A program made the translations under genes and the position numbers. The notes under the pieces are model-generated. The model was not told the DNA's origin, did not search any database, and worked only from the letters and a program-made list of their open reading frames with translations. This document shows positions 36,335 to 45,656 of a stretch of DNA of 64,000 nt, one piece after another. Position 1 is the stretch's first letter. Every line of letters starts with the position of its first letter. Source of the DNA: Lewinellaceae bacterium (GTDB taxonomy: Bacteria; Bacteroidota; Bacteroidia; Chitinophagales; Saprospiraceae); NCBI GenBank assembly GCA_016708875.1, contig JADJFA010000012.1:192965-256964 (forward strand), read 5' to 3'.

Positions 36335-36919
36335 TCATTTATCCCCTTGTGTGAAAAAAAGCATCAGCTCCGGTGCGTCGCCCAGCGAGGTTCCAACCTT
36401 TGATGCGGTGAAAACCGGTTCCGAAAATTCAATTTCAAGCGCCTGACTGGCTTTTATTTCGGGCAATACCGCAACTGGCTCCACTGCGGCCTTTTCCTTA
36501 TAAACCACCCGTTCGCGCCAAACCACACGTTCGCGCCAAACTGTTTTTTCTTGCCAAACGGTGTCTACCCGAACCTGCACTTCCACCACGGTTTTTTGGG
36601 GAACAGTTTCCGGCTTTGAGCGCCAATTTGCCCAAAGTAGTAACAACATTGTCGCCGCCGCCAGCCATACGGGCATGCGGGCAGACAAAGCTTTTCGAAA
36701 CACGGTTGGCCGTTGCCGTGCAGCCATTTTTTCCAGCAATTGTGCCCGTAGCTGAGTAGAAGGTTTAGCCCCGGCATCCATCTGACGGGCACCAAGCAGC
36801 ACCGAGCGCAAATGCTCAAAATCATCCTGCGACATTTCTGCCAATACCATTGCCCGCTCGGCTTTGCTTAGCGAGGCAAAATCCTTTTCAATGGCCAATG
36901 ATTCTATTTGTTCGTTCAT
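36335..36919 (-). CDS. Membrane anti-sigma factor-like protein
   Basis: 194 residues. The N-terminal 75 residues are cytosolic and helical (SLSKAERAMVLAEMSQDDFE). One membrane helix follows (VWLAAATMLLLLWANW), then a periplasmic repeat-rich segment (VDTVWQEKTVWRERVVWRER). It is downstream of an ECF sigma gene with a 66-base gap, the usual arrangement of sigma and anti-sigma pairs in Bacteroidota. There is no zinc-binding HxxxCxxC motif. Function is inferred from position and topology. Confidence 0.65.
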   Translation of the reverse strand: MNEQIESLAIEKDFASLSKAERAMVLAEMSQDDFEHLRSVLLGARQMDAGAKPSTQLRAQLLEKMAARQRPTVFRKALSARMPVWLAAATMLLLLWANWRSKPETVPQKTVVEVQVRVDTVWQEKTVWRERVVWRERVVYKEKAAVEPVAVLPEIKASQALEIEFSEPVFTASKVGTSLGDAPELMLFFTQGDK

Positions 36920-36985
36920 AGTTCATGTTGATTTGAGGATTTGGGGATGTGAACAACTTTCAACTTGTTACTTGAAACTTTCAAC

Positions 36986-37555
36986 TCAATACCTTTCACT
37001 TTTCCAGCCTTCCATTTGCGCTACCACCTGCCTTAACGCATGGTATAGTCTCGACTTCACGGTTCCTTCCGGACAGCCTATGATTTCGGCTATTTCGGCC
37101 ACGGATAATTCCTCCTGGTAACGCAACACAAAACACTGTTTGTGGGCCTCACCCAACTCGCCGATGCTGATTCGAAGGTGTTGGTCAAACAATGCTTTGT
37201 CTATCTTTTCTGGCAAAGAATCGTCCCAAAGACTTGGTTCCTCCCAACTCATTTCGGGCGGCGGCGGGCGGCGATATTCGTTTTTGCAAAGGTTGGACGC
37301 AAGGGTATAAATCCATGTTTTGAAATTGCGTTCAGGATCAAACAATTGCGGTTTTTCAATGATTTTTAGAAAAATCTCCTGGGTAAAATCTTCCGCTTTT
37401 GCCGCATCACGCCAAAGCATTCGCAGGAAAAAACGGTACATCCGCGGGCCATACCGATCGTATAGCACCGCGAATGCACGTTCGTCGCGCTGAGCGATTG
37501 CACGCATCAGCGCCTCATCCGTGTAGTCTTTGTATGTTTGGCGGAAGATGTTCAT
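36986..37555 (-). CDS. ECF RNA polymerase sigma factor
   Basis: 189 residues. Region 2: AVLYDRYGPRMYRFFLRMLW, DFTQEIFLKI and NFKTWIYTLASNLCKNEYRR. Region 4: CFVLRYQEELSVAEIAEIIG and CPEGTVKSRLYHALRQVV. A typical ECF sigma with full length. It lies upstream of a membrane anti-sigma candidate on the same strand; release of the sigma would be triggered by an envelope signal (inference). Confidence 0.93.
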   Translation of the reverse strand: MNIFRQTYKDYTDEALMRAIAQRDERAFAVLYDRYGPRMYRFFLRMLWRDAAKAEDFTQEIFLKIIEKPQLFDPERNFKTWIYTLASNLCKNEYRRPPPPEMSWEEPSLWDDSLPEKIDKALFDQHLRISIGELGEAHKQCFVLRYQEELSVAEIAEIIGCPEGTVKSRLYHALRQVVAQMEGWKSERY

Positions 37556-37569
37556 AGAATTGGTTCATA

Positions 37570-37607
37570 CCCGTCCTACGGCTTGGAGCCGTAGGACGGG
37601 TTTTTTT
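37570..37607 (+). terminator. 14-bp-arm hairpin followed by T7
   Basis: CCCGTCCTACGGCT, TGG, AGCCGTAGGACGGG and then seven T on the plus strand. A textbook terminator shape for plus-strand transcription, yet both neighbouring genes are on the minus strand; on that strand it has no T run. Confidence 0.75.
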
Positions 37608-37610
37608 ATG

Positions 37611-39276
37611 CTACTCTTCAATCACTTCCATAAAGACCCGGAAACCAACCGCCGGACTAGGGCCGTTGTACGATTTTACCGGGGTGATTTGCCCTTGATA
37701 CGCTTCATCCTGCCAGCCCGCCTTTGGCTTTGCCTGGCTCCGCAATCATTTCTGCCACATTGCCGGATACTGCATAGAGGCCAAATTTATTGGGGTAATA
37801 AGAGGCTGCAGGAACGGTGAAAAAGCCGCCATCATTCGAATCAATTTTATAGGGATAAGGAGTATTGCTCTCCCCTGAAATACCCGTTTCAGTATTTTGG
37901 GAAGGGTCCGCAGATGCAATAACCGGGTTCGTTTGGGCAGGGCAATCACCACAAGGTTCCTTCGAATCATAATTGCCCAGATAACAACCTTTTGAATTAC
38001 GCACATAAAACCCACCCGGCCAAGGATAAGGGGCGTCTTTCAAACCACCTCTTGCTGCTGTAATCCATTCTGTTTCAGTAGGCAGCCTGAACAGCACTTT
38101 TTTGAACTTCTTTTTATCTGGCGAAGCATTATACACCTGTGTCACCCACGCACAGTAACGCTGGGCAGCCTCATGTGAAACATTCTGGACGGGGCATTCC
38201 GGGCTATCAGGATGGCCATGTTTGAATAATTGCTTGGCAGGAAGGTTTTGGATTTCTTTTGGCAACAAGGAAATCCAATCCGTCTTGGCCGTTTTGCACA
38301 AATCAAGCTGTTCAAAGTCCTTGTTTTTCAACAAATCGGTCAAAAATGTCTCGTATTGCCCATTGGTCAACTCAGTGTCGGCAGCATAAAGTTTGTCGCT
38401 GACTTTCTTCATATTTTTCTCTAATGCTTTTGGCGTAATGGCTGTCAAAATATCGCTTGCGGGTTGTTCCGGTTGAAAAAACCCACGAACTTCCGTCTCC
38501 CGGCCTCCTGCACGAGCGATGCGCAGGCTTAGGTTTTGGAGGCGGGCGGCTTTATCGGTTTCACCCGTTGCAGAGTAGTGGCGGTGCAAAAGCAGCAAAG
38601 CGGGGATGTAGTTTAAATTGACCCGCGCTACGGCGACAGGATCTGTTTCAGGCTCGAAACTGAGTTCAAGATAATCCGTGCGGAACTGATTTTCAAAATT
38701 GTAGCGAAGGGTTGCGACGTTGTCAAATGCCGTAGGACTAAACTTGAGTGCAAGACCCGTGAGGTAAAGTTTTTCTTTGTCTGCCTGGAGCAAGTTTTTA
38801 TTGGTCATGCTGCCAAAATAGACTGGCTTGGTCGTGCTTTTTGATACCCTCGGGTTCAGCACCTGTGCTAAAAAATCGCTCATCGAGCAATCCTTGGGAA
38901 TCCAAAGCAGGCCTTCCATCCCGATTAAAATCTCCCGATATTTTTGATTTTCAAGCAATTGGAAACTGATGATATGCACATCTGGACGTACATCAAGGGC
39001 ATACTGAAGAAGCATGGCCGGGTAGGTGTCACTTTCCTGCTGCGTGAAAAGCAGGGCGTTTTGCTCCACCGACATGAGGGCGTTGTAGTTCCAGTTGAGC
39101 AGACCAGTAGAGTATTGGCCGCTTGCGTACCATTCTTTGCAGATGGCGGCCACGCGGGCACGATCGCCTGCGGATTCGGCTTCCCGGAGACGGTTTTCAA
39201 AATCGCCTGAAGAGGCAAATAAGGGTAAAAGAATGCCTGTAAAGGTGTAAAACAGGACGGTGAGCAATTGTTTCAT
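37611..39276 (-). CDS. Secreted SUMF1-domain protein with a DUF2723-like N-terminal segment, frameshifted near the end
   Basis: The signal peptide (YTFTGILLPLFASS) is followed by a segment EQNALLFTQQESDTYPAM and VRPDVHIISFQLLENQKYRE, like the soluble part of DUF2723 membrane proteins. A SUMF1 fold follows: NGQYETFLTDL, ECPVQNVSHEAAQRYCAWV, FRLPTETEWITAARGG, FGLYAVSGNVAEMI. The frame breaks at a CCC tract (37717-37719); removing one base restores GGWQDEAYQGQITPVKSYNG and the end VGFRVFMEVIEE, about 554 residues. It has no sulfatase nearby, and its role is unknown. Confidence 0.75.
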
Positions 39277-39398
39277 AGACTTAATTTTTTAGACCTTGGA
39301 GAATTGGACGCTTGACGCAGTTTCCAATGTCTGGTGAAAAGATATTGCTGTTTACACGCGGGTCAGCCAGACGTTCAATTTTCTTGGTTATTTTTAAA

Positions 39399-39438
39399 AA
39401 AAAGGCACGAAGCCCCAAGTGGGACTCCGTGCCTTTTT
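39399..39438 (-). terminator. Terminator of gcvH
   Basis: AAGGCACGAAG...CTCCGTGCCTT with flanking A8/T5 runs just after the gcvH stop. Read on the minus strand the hairpin is followed by a T run, a normal intrinsic terminator. Confidence 0.8.
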
Positions 39439-39460
39439 AATTTTCTGTTGTAAAATCAGG

Positions 39461-39847
39461 CTAGCTGACGTGTGCCTTGTACGCATCCGCATCCATCAAA
39501 CCATTCAGGTCTGCCGGATTGGCAATCTCGATTTTAATGATCCAGCCATCTCCGTATGGATCGCTGTTCACAAGAGACGGATCGCCCGAATCGCTCACTT
39601 TTGCATTGAATTCCAACACCTTAGCCGTTATCGGCATAAAAAGGTCGGAGGTGGTTTTTACAGCTTCGACGGTGCCGAAAATTTCGTGCGCGGCTACCGT
39701 TTTGCCTACGGTTTCCACTTCGATGTAGACGAGTTCGCCGAGTTCGCCCTGGGCATAATCAGTGATGCCGACGTATGCGATGTTGCCGCTCTCGACGCGG
39801 ACCCACTCGTGGTCTTCCGTGTATTTGCAGTTGGCAGGAAAGGACAT
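39461..39847 (-). CDS. gcvH: Glycine cleavage system H protein
   Basis: 128 residues. It carries the lipoyl arm that shuttles the aminomethyl group between the P and T proteins. The lipoylation site is K64 in FGTVEAVKTTSDLF; the start YTEDHEWVRVESG and the end DGWIIKIEIANPADL are canonical. It is single-copy in the window and not beside gcvT or gcvP. Its promoter and a perfect palindrome lie upstream. Confidence 0.96.
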   Translation of the reverse strand: MSFPANCKYTEDHEWVRVESGNIAYVGITDYAQGELGELVYIEVETVGKTVAAHEIFGTVEAVKTTSDLFMPITAKVLEFNAKVSDSGDPSLVNSDPYGDGWIIKIEIANPADLNGLMDADAYKAHVS

Positions 39848-39885
39848 TTCGTTAGTGTTAAGTGATGAGTGATAATGTGGTGACT

Positions 39886-39918
39886 AGACCTCGGAGGTTT
39901 TAAAAACCTCCGAGGTCT
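39886..39918. repeat. Perfect 16-bp-arm palindrome in the gcvH leader
   Basis: AGACCTCGGAGGTTTT, A, AAAACCTCCGAGGTCT. It lies between the gcvH promoter and its ATG, in a divergent gap, so it is not an end-of-gene terminator. It could be an attenuator or a palindromic element. Confidence 0.9.
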
Positions 39919-39941
39919 TGGCGCTTCATTCGAAAGCCGGG

Positions 39942-39949
39942 CAAAAGTA
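39942..39949 (-). promoter_or_regulatory. -7 element TACTTTTG of gcvH
   Basis: The minus strand reads TACTTTTG. Transcription from here would pass through the palindrome before the gcvH ATG. Confidence 0.45.
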
Positions 39950-40146
39950 GCACTTTTGACAAGGGGTAATATTTTGAAGCGAAAAAAATGTGTCAACTCC
40001 GTTTTTTAACGCCTAAAAACAACTCTCGCGCGGCATTCCTGCCCCAAAGTCGAAATGTTGCAAGGGTCGTTTGGACGTTTCGGCGAAAGTCTCATTCTTT
40101 GGCGGCGAATTCTTTCACTCTCACCATTCAAGCGCACTCTCGCTCT

Positions 40147-41439
40147 ATGAAATATCAGCCGCTCAGCCCCGAACTTTTCAAAACCAACCGCAAGCGCTTC
40201 ACCGCCGAAATGAAGCCCGGCACCATCGCCATATTCAACTCAAATGACCAGGCCCCGCGCTCCGGCGATGCGTACCATAATTTCCGACAAAACGCCGGAC
40301 TGTTCTGGCTCACGGGCATTGACCAGGAGGAAACCATGCTCCTGCTTTTCCCCGATTCTCCGCGCGAGGAACACCAGGAAGTGCTCATCATCCGGCGCAC
40401 CAACGAGCATCTCGCTGTGTGGGAAGGCCATAAATACACCAAGGAAGAAGCCACCGCTGCTTCGGGTATTGAGAAGGTGTACTTCCTCGATGAATCGGAG
40501 AAGGAAATCAACGAACTCATCCTGCTCTCAGAGTGTATCTATTTGGATCTCAATGAGAACGACCGCTTCTTATCTCCAGTAGTGTACCGCGACCTTCGCT
40601 ACGCGCACAGCATTCAGAACCGATACCCGGCGCATACGATCCACCGCAGCCAACCCATTTTAAAAAGATTGATGACTGTAAAAACTCAATGGGAAGTTGG
40701 CGCGACTCAAGAAGCCATTGATATTACGGAAAAGGCCTTCAAGCGGGTATTGAAATTCGTGAAGCCGGGTGTTTGGGAACATGAAATTGAAGCCGAGATC
40801 ATCCACGAATTTATCCGTAACCGAGCCACAGGACACGCTTACACGCCTATTATCGGTTCGGGCAAAAACGCTTGTGTGCTTCACTACATCGAGAACAACC
40901 AGCAATGCCAGGACGGCGACGTGCTGCTGATGGATTTCGGCTGCGAATACGCCAACTACAACGCCGACCTGACGCGCTCCATCCCGGTGAATGGCCGGTA
41001 TAACAAACGCCAAAGAGCGGTGTACGATGCCGTACTTCGGGTGTTGAAGGCGGCACGCGCCATGTTGGTGCCCGGGACAAAATTTGTCGAATACACCAAA
41101 GAAGTGGGCAAAATAATGGAAAGTGAACTGCTTGGCCTCGGGCTAATCACAAAGGATGACATTGAAAAGCAGGACAAAGATTGGCCAGCCTACAAAAAAT
41201 ATTTCATGCACGGCACGAGCCACCACCTGGGTCTGGATGTCCATGATCTGTTTTTCCGGTACGGCACATTCCGGGCGGGCAATATCCTCACTTGCGAACC
41301 TGGCATCTACATTCCCGAAGAAAATCTTGGTATTCGCATCGAAAACGACATCCTTATTACCGAGAACGGAAATATTGATATGTTCAAAAACATACCAATG
41401 GAGGCCGAGGAAATTGAGGAGTGGATGAATACGAAGTAG
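40147..41439 (+). CDS. pepP: Xaa-Pro aminopeptidase (aminopeptidase P family, M24B)
   Basis: 430 residues. It removes the N-terminal residue before proline. The N-terminal AMP_N domain (FKTNRKRFTAEMKPGTIAIF) and the creatinase-fold metal ligands are present: LLMDFGCEYANYNADLTRSI with two Asp, MHGTSHHLGLDVHD with His, LTCEPGIYI and IRIENDILI with Glu. The start MKYQPL was chosen over a longer upstream frame that matches no family. Monocistronic, followed by a long inverted repeat. Confidence 0.94.
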   Translation: MKYQPLSPELFKTNRKRFTAEMKPGTIAIFNSNDQAPRSGDAYHNFRQNAGLFWLTGIDQEETMLLLFPDSPREEHQEVLIIRRTNEHLAVWEGHKYTKEEATAASGIEKVYFLDESEKEINELILLSECIYLDLNENDRFLSPVVYRDLRYAHSIQNRYPAHTIHRSQPILKRLMTVKTQWEVGATQEAIDITEKAFKRVLKFVKPGVWEHEIEAEIIHEFIRNRATGHAYTPIIGSGKNACVLHYIENNQQCQDGDVLLMDFGCEYANYNADLTRSIPVNGRYNKRQRAVYDAVLRVLKAARAMLVPGTKFVEYTKEVGKIMESELLGLGLITKDDIEKQDKDWPAYKKYFMHGTSHHLGLDVHDLFFRYGTFRAGNILTCEPGIYIPEENLGIRIENDILITENGNIDMFKNIPMEAEEIEEWMNTK

Positions 41440-41449
41440 AACTTGAGGA

Positions 41450-41531
41450 GGGAACACGGATGACACGGATGGGACACGGATTTTAATTGTTTAGCAAAAA
41501 TCCGTGTCCCATCCGTGTAATCCGTGTTCCC
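41450..41531. repeat. 35-bp inverted repeat built of ACACGGAT words
   Basis: GGGAACACGGATGACACGGA... (41450-41484) pairs with the complement at 41496-41531, with one mismatch and a short loop. It lies after pepP, convergent with the tonB operon. Confidence 0.9.
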
Positions 41532-41557
41532 TTTGTTTGGTATGCGTTAAAAATAAG

Positions 41558-41588
41558 ATGAGCCACCCCAAGTTTTGGGATGGCTCAT
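41558..41588 (-). terminator. Terminator of the tonB operon
   Basis: ATGAGCCACCCCAA and TTGGGATGGCTCAT form a 14-bp stem with one mismatch. On the minus strand the stem is followed by a T-rich run, 30 bases beyond the tonB stop. Confidence 0.7.
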
Positions 41589-41617
41589 GTTGTAATAAGG
41601 TTTAAAATGAGCGTTTG

Positions 41618-42451
41618 CTACTCTAATTTGAATTTGAATGGAAGGGTATAACGCACTTTCACCGGGTTGCCGTTGGCTTCTCCGGGACTCCATTTTGGCA
41701 TTTTTTCTACCGCGCTTTTCACCGCTTTGCCACAACCTCCTCCAATGTCTTTCACAATGTTTACGTCGGTTACGCTACCGTCTTTGCCCACTACGAAGGT
41801 GAGGACCACCTGACCGGAAATACCCGCTTCTTTGGCCATTTCTGGATAAGGAGCATTTTTGGCGAGCCATTTGTACATCTCAGCTAAACCACCAGGGAAG
41901 CTAGGTTCTTTTTGGATGTCAAACATCTCATAGGTCTTTTCGACCACTTTAGGCGCTTCAATCACCGGGTCGAGACTCGGATTAGACACATCAGAAGGCG
42001 GTGCTTCGTCGTTGCCTTTTTTGTCCTCTGTACCGATGTCCTCCTTCTTTTCGAGGAGTTCCTCCACGGCCTTTTGCTCCTCCTCCACTACCTCTTCGTC
42101 CTTCTTAATAACAGGAGGTACAAATTTCACCGTCGAGCGCGTAGGCGGCGGCGGTGTGGGTGGTGGCGGCGGTGGTGGTGGTGGCGGATTGTTCGGGTCA
42201 ATATCCGGTGGTGGGCCGAGTTCTGCAACCACGTCTATCGGTTTTTCCTTCGGGAGCAGGCCACCTACCGCATCCATGATAAGCGGGGCTGCGAAAACCA
42301 GGACGATCAGTCCCAAGCCGAAACCAAGTGCGCGCGTCAAATACTTTGGGTATTCGCGCCGGAGCTGGTAGGCTCCGTATGCTTTATTTCGGTTGGCAAA
42401 AATGATATCCAGCATATCCCGATAGATGGTTGTGCTTTTTTCGTCTGCCAT
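41618..42451 (-). CDS. tonB: TonB energy-transducing protein
   Basis: 277 residues. A short cytosolic N-terminus and one membrane helix (ALGFGLGLIVLVFAAPLI), then a proline-rich spacer (DPNNPPPPPPPPPPTPPPP), an acidic stretch and the C-terminal TonB domain (PYPEMAKEAGISGQVVLTFV, later KVRYTLPFKFKLE). It carries the energy of the ExbB/ExbD motor to outer-membrane receptors. It is last in the exbB-exbD-exbD-tonB operon and intact. Confidence 0.93.
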   Translation of the reverse strand: MADEKSTTIYRDMLDIIFANRNKAYGAYQLRREYPKYLTRALGFGLGLIVLVFAAPLIMDAVGGLLPKEKPIDVVAELGPPPDIDPNNPPPPPPPPPPTPPPPTRSTVKFVPPVIKKDEEVVEEEQKAVEELLEKKEDIGTEDKKGNDEAPPSDVSNPSLDPVIEAPKVVEKTYEMFDIQKEPSFPGGLAEMYKWLAKNAPYPEMAKEAGISGQVVLTFVVGKDGSVTDVNIVKDIGGGCGKAVKSAVEKMPKWSPGEANGNPVKVRYTLPFKFKLE

Positions 42452-42527
42452 AATTTTTTAATTTTATTCCTTTTGAAATTTTGACACTTAGTCAAGTGGT
42501 AACTTAAAGTCACCTGTTGACTTAACC

Positions 42528-43160
42528 TTACTTTGTTGCGGCATCCACTTGTTCTTCAACGCTGAATTTCAGACCACCCGCAGGGTTCTTCATAAATTCT
42601 TCCTCAAGTGGCGACACATCAAGAATCACATAATAGCGAACCTTGGTAATGGCCATCTCGTCGAGGGCATCCACAAGGTTTTTATAACGCGCATCTTTGG
42701 TCGGCTTGATGATGACGTTTATGTAAGAACCATCTTTGTACTCAATTTCCTCTCCGTCTTTGTTCTTCTTCTTATACGTTTCCAGTTGGAATTGCTCTCT
42801 TACCTTGTCCATCTTGTTCAAGATAACCTGGCGAACTCCTTCTGCTGAGTAATCCGTGGAATCGAGTTTTGCGTCTGTGATGCCCTCATACCAGTAGACC
42901 TTGTCATTACCACCCAACAGGAGCGTGAGCACTTTTGACTCTTTCACTGGTTCTACGTCCTCCAATTTGATGTCTTTGTCAGGCATCACGAGCGCCATAA
43001 TTTGTGGTTTGGCGAGGGTCGTAGTGAGCATAAAAAAAGTAATGAGCAGGAAGCCCAAGTCCACCATTGGCGTAAAATCAATACGCGTGGACATTTTTTT
43101 GGACCTGACTTTGCCACCTTTCTTATGACCACCACCACCGTCTTGAGCTATTTCAGCCAT
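42528..43160 (-). CDS. exbD: Biopolymer transporter ExbD (second copy)
   Basis: 210 residues with a Gly/Lys-rich N-terminus, one membrane helix with the key Asp (IDFTPMVDLGFLLITFFML) and a periplasmic domain containing a long variable insert (QLETYKKKNKDGEEIEYKDG) and VIIKPTKDARYKNLVDALDE. It is paired with another ExbD upstream, a Bacteroidota norm. The PMV-D-LGFLLI Asp is the proton path residue. Confidence 0.93.
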   Translation of the reverse strand: MAEIAQDGGGGHKKGGKVRSKKMSTRIDFTPMVDLGFLLITFFMLTTTLAKPQIMALVMPDKDIKLEDVEPVKESKVLTLLLGGNDKVYWYEGITDAKLDSTDYSAEGVRQVILNKMDKVREQFQLETYKKKNKDGEEIEYKDGSYINVIIKPTKDARYKNLVDALDEMAITKVRYYVILDVSPLEEEFMKNPAGGLKFSVEEQVDAATK

Positions 43161-43243
43161 GTCGCTGTTGCTTTTTTAAGTTAAAAAAAGTTTGAAAGCG
43201 GCGTCAGCCAGTTTGTGTACTGCTTCTGCCGACTGCCAACCGT

Positions 43244-43888
43244 TTACTTCTTCTCTGCTTTTCCTTCCATGCTGGTTATAAGGTTGAACTTGTTGACTTT
43301 GATATCAGTCAACGTGTTAATCACCTTTTGCACGGCTGGGTAAGGAGTGTCCCTATCTGCCTTTACAATTATTACATACTCCTCTTTGACTTTGCCACTT
43401 TGTTTCATGCGAAACTGGGCAAGGCGTGCTCTGTGAATCCAGTCGGCCAACTCGCTTTTGTTTACATCCGCAGTATCAACCGGAATACCTGCAGCAGGGA
43501 ATGCGGTTCGTTCAGCAGATGGAAGATCAATGAACTTTTTAAGTTGGCTGCGTGAAACCCCAAAACTGCCGAGGTTGGCAAACTTCATTTTCTGCTCATC
43601 GCTGAGTTTAAGTGCGTAAGCGGTGTCTATATTCGTGATCAGGTCCAGGCGTGTATGTTGCCCGGTCATGTCAAGGAATATTTTACCGTCTTTGCCGAGC
43701 AACACCGTGAGGGTACCTGCATCGGGCAACTTGGTCTCAGAAATGGACGAAGGCGTGTCAATGACAAGTGTTTCCTGCGGCTTGGCCTTTGCCGTGAGCA
43801 TAAAAAAGGTGAGCAGCAGGAATGCCACGTCGCACATCGCCGTCATGTCAATGGAAGGCGCGCTCCGTTTAGGCTTATTCTTTGGCAT
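43244..43888 (-). CDS. exbD: Biopolymer transporter ExbD (first copy)
   Basis: 214 residues. The membrane helix is SIDMTAMCDVAFLLLTFFML, where the Asp in MCDVAF is the proton residue; the periplasmic domain includes TVLLGKDGKIFLDMTGQHTR and the ending YVIIVKADRDTPYPAVQKVI. Similar in size to the second copy but clearly different in sequence, so the two probably form a heteromeric motor with ExbB. It sits 84 bases after exbB. Confidence 0.93.
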   Translation of the reverse strand: MPKNKPKRSAPSIDMTAMCDVAFLLLTFFMLTAKAKPQETLVIDTPSSISETKLPDAGTLTVLLGKDGKIFLDMTGQHTRLDLITNIDTAYALKLSDEQKMKFANLGSFGVSRSQLKKFIDLPSAERTAFPAAGIPVDTADVNKSELADWIHRARLAQFRMKQSGKVKEEYVIIVKADRDTPYPAVQKVINTLTDIKVNKFNLITSMEGKAEKK

Positions 43889-43971
43889 ATCTTTTTTTAG
43901 TTGTGAGTTGAGTTATGAACTTGGTGTGGGCTTGAGGATAAAACGCATCACTCAAACCACTCATCTCTCAT

Positions 43972-44796
43972 CTAGTGTCCTTTTGACGCATACGTCTGGG
44001 CAAGGCTAAAGCCTGCTTCGTCAATACGGTAGGTCATAGCGTCAATGCGACTCGTGAAAAAGTTGTAGGCAATAATAGCCAGAGCCGAAGTGCCGATACC
44101 CAATGCGGTATTGATAAGTGCTTCAGAAATACCTGTTGCGAGTGCTGTAGAGTCTGGCGCGCCTGCGTTTGCCAAAGCAGCAAACGAACGGATCATACCC
44201 AACACTGTTCCAAAAAGGCCAAGGAGTGTAGCGATCGAAGCTACTGTAGCCAAAATGTTCAGGTTTTTTTCCAACATTGGGAGTTCCAGCGTAGTTGCCT
44301 CTTCAATTTCTTTCTGAATAGCGATTACTTTCTCGTCTTTTTCCATGCCGCTTATTTTTTCCATTTCGGCATATTTGTGAAGACCAGCACGCACAACATT
44401 GGCGACTGCACCTTTTTGCTTGTCGCAGGCTGCTACTGCGCCGCCAATATCCCCTTTATCCAAAAACACTTTGATGGCTCTTACAAAAGTGTCAACGCTG
44501 CCGTTGCCGGAAGCTTTGCCAAGCGTAATAAAGCGCTCAATTACAAAAACGATCACCGTGAAAAAAGTGGTTAGAAGCATTGGTACAACAAAGCCCCCTT
44601 TGTAAATGGTGCCGAAGTAGTTGCCTGGAAGTGGGTCTTTGGCATTGTCATTGTCAATAAAGTTGTGGTTTGCGCCGAACACGAATTTCCAAATACAGAA
44701 GGACACAACGTACAACAAGATGATGATCAGGAAAGGAAGCCATGCGCCTAGGCCGCTGCCTTGTTGTTGTGCTTGAGTGGGTTTTGCTGCTGACAT
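43972..44796 (-). CDS. exbB: MotA/TolQ/ExbB proton channel protein
   Basis: 274 residues with three membrane helices: LGAWLPFLIIILLYVVSFC, PMLLTTFFTVIVFVIERFI and the conserved C-terminal pair (LLGLFGTVLGMIRSFAALAN and ALINTALGIGTSALAIIAYN). It is the first gene of the tonB operon. With ExbD it forms the inner-membrane motor driven by the proton gradient. The upstream gap 44797-45187 is AT-rich with no gene; a TATTTTCA sequence at about 45018 could be a weak promoter. Confidence 0.93.
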   Translation of the reverse strand: MSAAKPTQAQQQGSGLGAWLPFLIIILLYVVSFCIWKFVFGANHNFIDNDNAKDPLPGNYFGTIYKGGFVVPMLLTTFFTVIVFVIERFITLGKASGNGSVDTFVRAIKVFLDKGDIGGAVAACDKQKGAVANVVRAGLHKYAEMEKISGMEKDEKVIAIQKEIEEATTLELPMLEKNLNILATVASIATLLGLFGTVLGMIRSFAALANAGAPDSTALATGISEALINTALGIGTSALAIIAYNFFTSRIDAMTYRIDEAGFSLAQTYASKGH

Positions 44797-45187
44797 GCTG
44801 CTTTTAATTTTTGTGAATGAATGATTTTAGTTTGACCGCCCCGATTCTGGTATCAGCGAAACCCGGTGTGTCCTCCATTTTTTTGTTCTTTCAAACACCA
44901 GTCTGACAGGAAGATGCTCAGACATAAAAAAGTGGTGTGTGCAGGATCAAAAAAAATTTGACAACCCGGGAAACGCCTGACTCAAAAACGGGAGGCGAAT
45001 TTTCGAGGGGTGAAAATAGTGTAAGGAGTACAATTACAACCAAGCCCTTTTTAAAATTCCTCTTTGGGAGACCCTTTTCACGCCATTTTTGCTTTGAAAA
45101 TGTCCGTTTTTTGCAAAATTTTATCGCAAAAAACAGGAATTCGTTCCTGTAAGAGGGAAACAAGCCAGTTTTTCGCTTCAAAAAAAA

Positions 45188-45590
45188 TTACACAAAAAAA
45201 ATACTGGGTAAAGCCCTTTGGCCTATCTTGGAAAACCCAGGCAAAATTCTGGGCAAAAAAATAATCAGGCCCACCAAACTGCCCCAATCGCTGCACCAAA
45301 ACGGCCGCCGCTGCCACATCCTTTGCCTTGCCTGCCAAGGGATGAAAGTCAGGAGAAACCAAATCCGTCAGATATTCGATGGCTGTATTCATGGCTTCAA
45401 GGCTGAGTACCAACAGGATGCATAACGTTACAGCGATCCATTCCGTCCGCGAGATCTGGAAATAAAATCCTGCCAGCACTACTGCGAGCGCTGCGGCGCC
45501 ATGGATACGGGCATTAGCCTGGCTTTTGAACAAATCAATCAGCCCTCGAAAGGCGTAACGGAAGCTGGCGGCTCTTTTTTTTAGGCTCAT
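45188..45590 (-). CDS. dgkA: Diacylglycerol/undecaprenol kinase family protein, two frameshifts
   Basis: Starts KRAASFRYAFRGLIDLFKSQ, followed by NARIHGAAALAVVLAGFYFQ and the active-site region LEAMNTAIEYLTDLVSP. The last third needs two added bases: near 45293-45296 (giving AAAAVLVAAIGAV) and near 45275-45278 (giving LVGLIIFLPRIL), after which it ends LPSIFFV at 45188, about 134 residues, the usual size of the family. Two missing bases in short homopolymers point to sequencing error. It phosphorylates a membrane lipid alcohol. Confidence 0.85.
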
Positions 45591-45610
45591 TTTTCTTGAA
45601 TATCGTTTGG

Positions 45611-45618
45611 CAAAGGTA
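45611..45618 (-). promoter_or_regulatory. -7 element TACCTTTG of dgkA
   Basis: The minus strand reads TACCTTTG 20 bases before the dgkA ATG. Confidence 0.55.
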
Positions 45619-45656
45619 GAACCGCTGTGCTCGAAAAAATCTGCTTTGGCGCGGGC

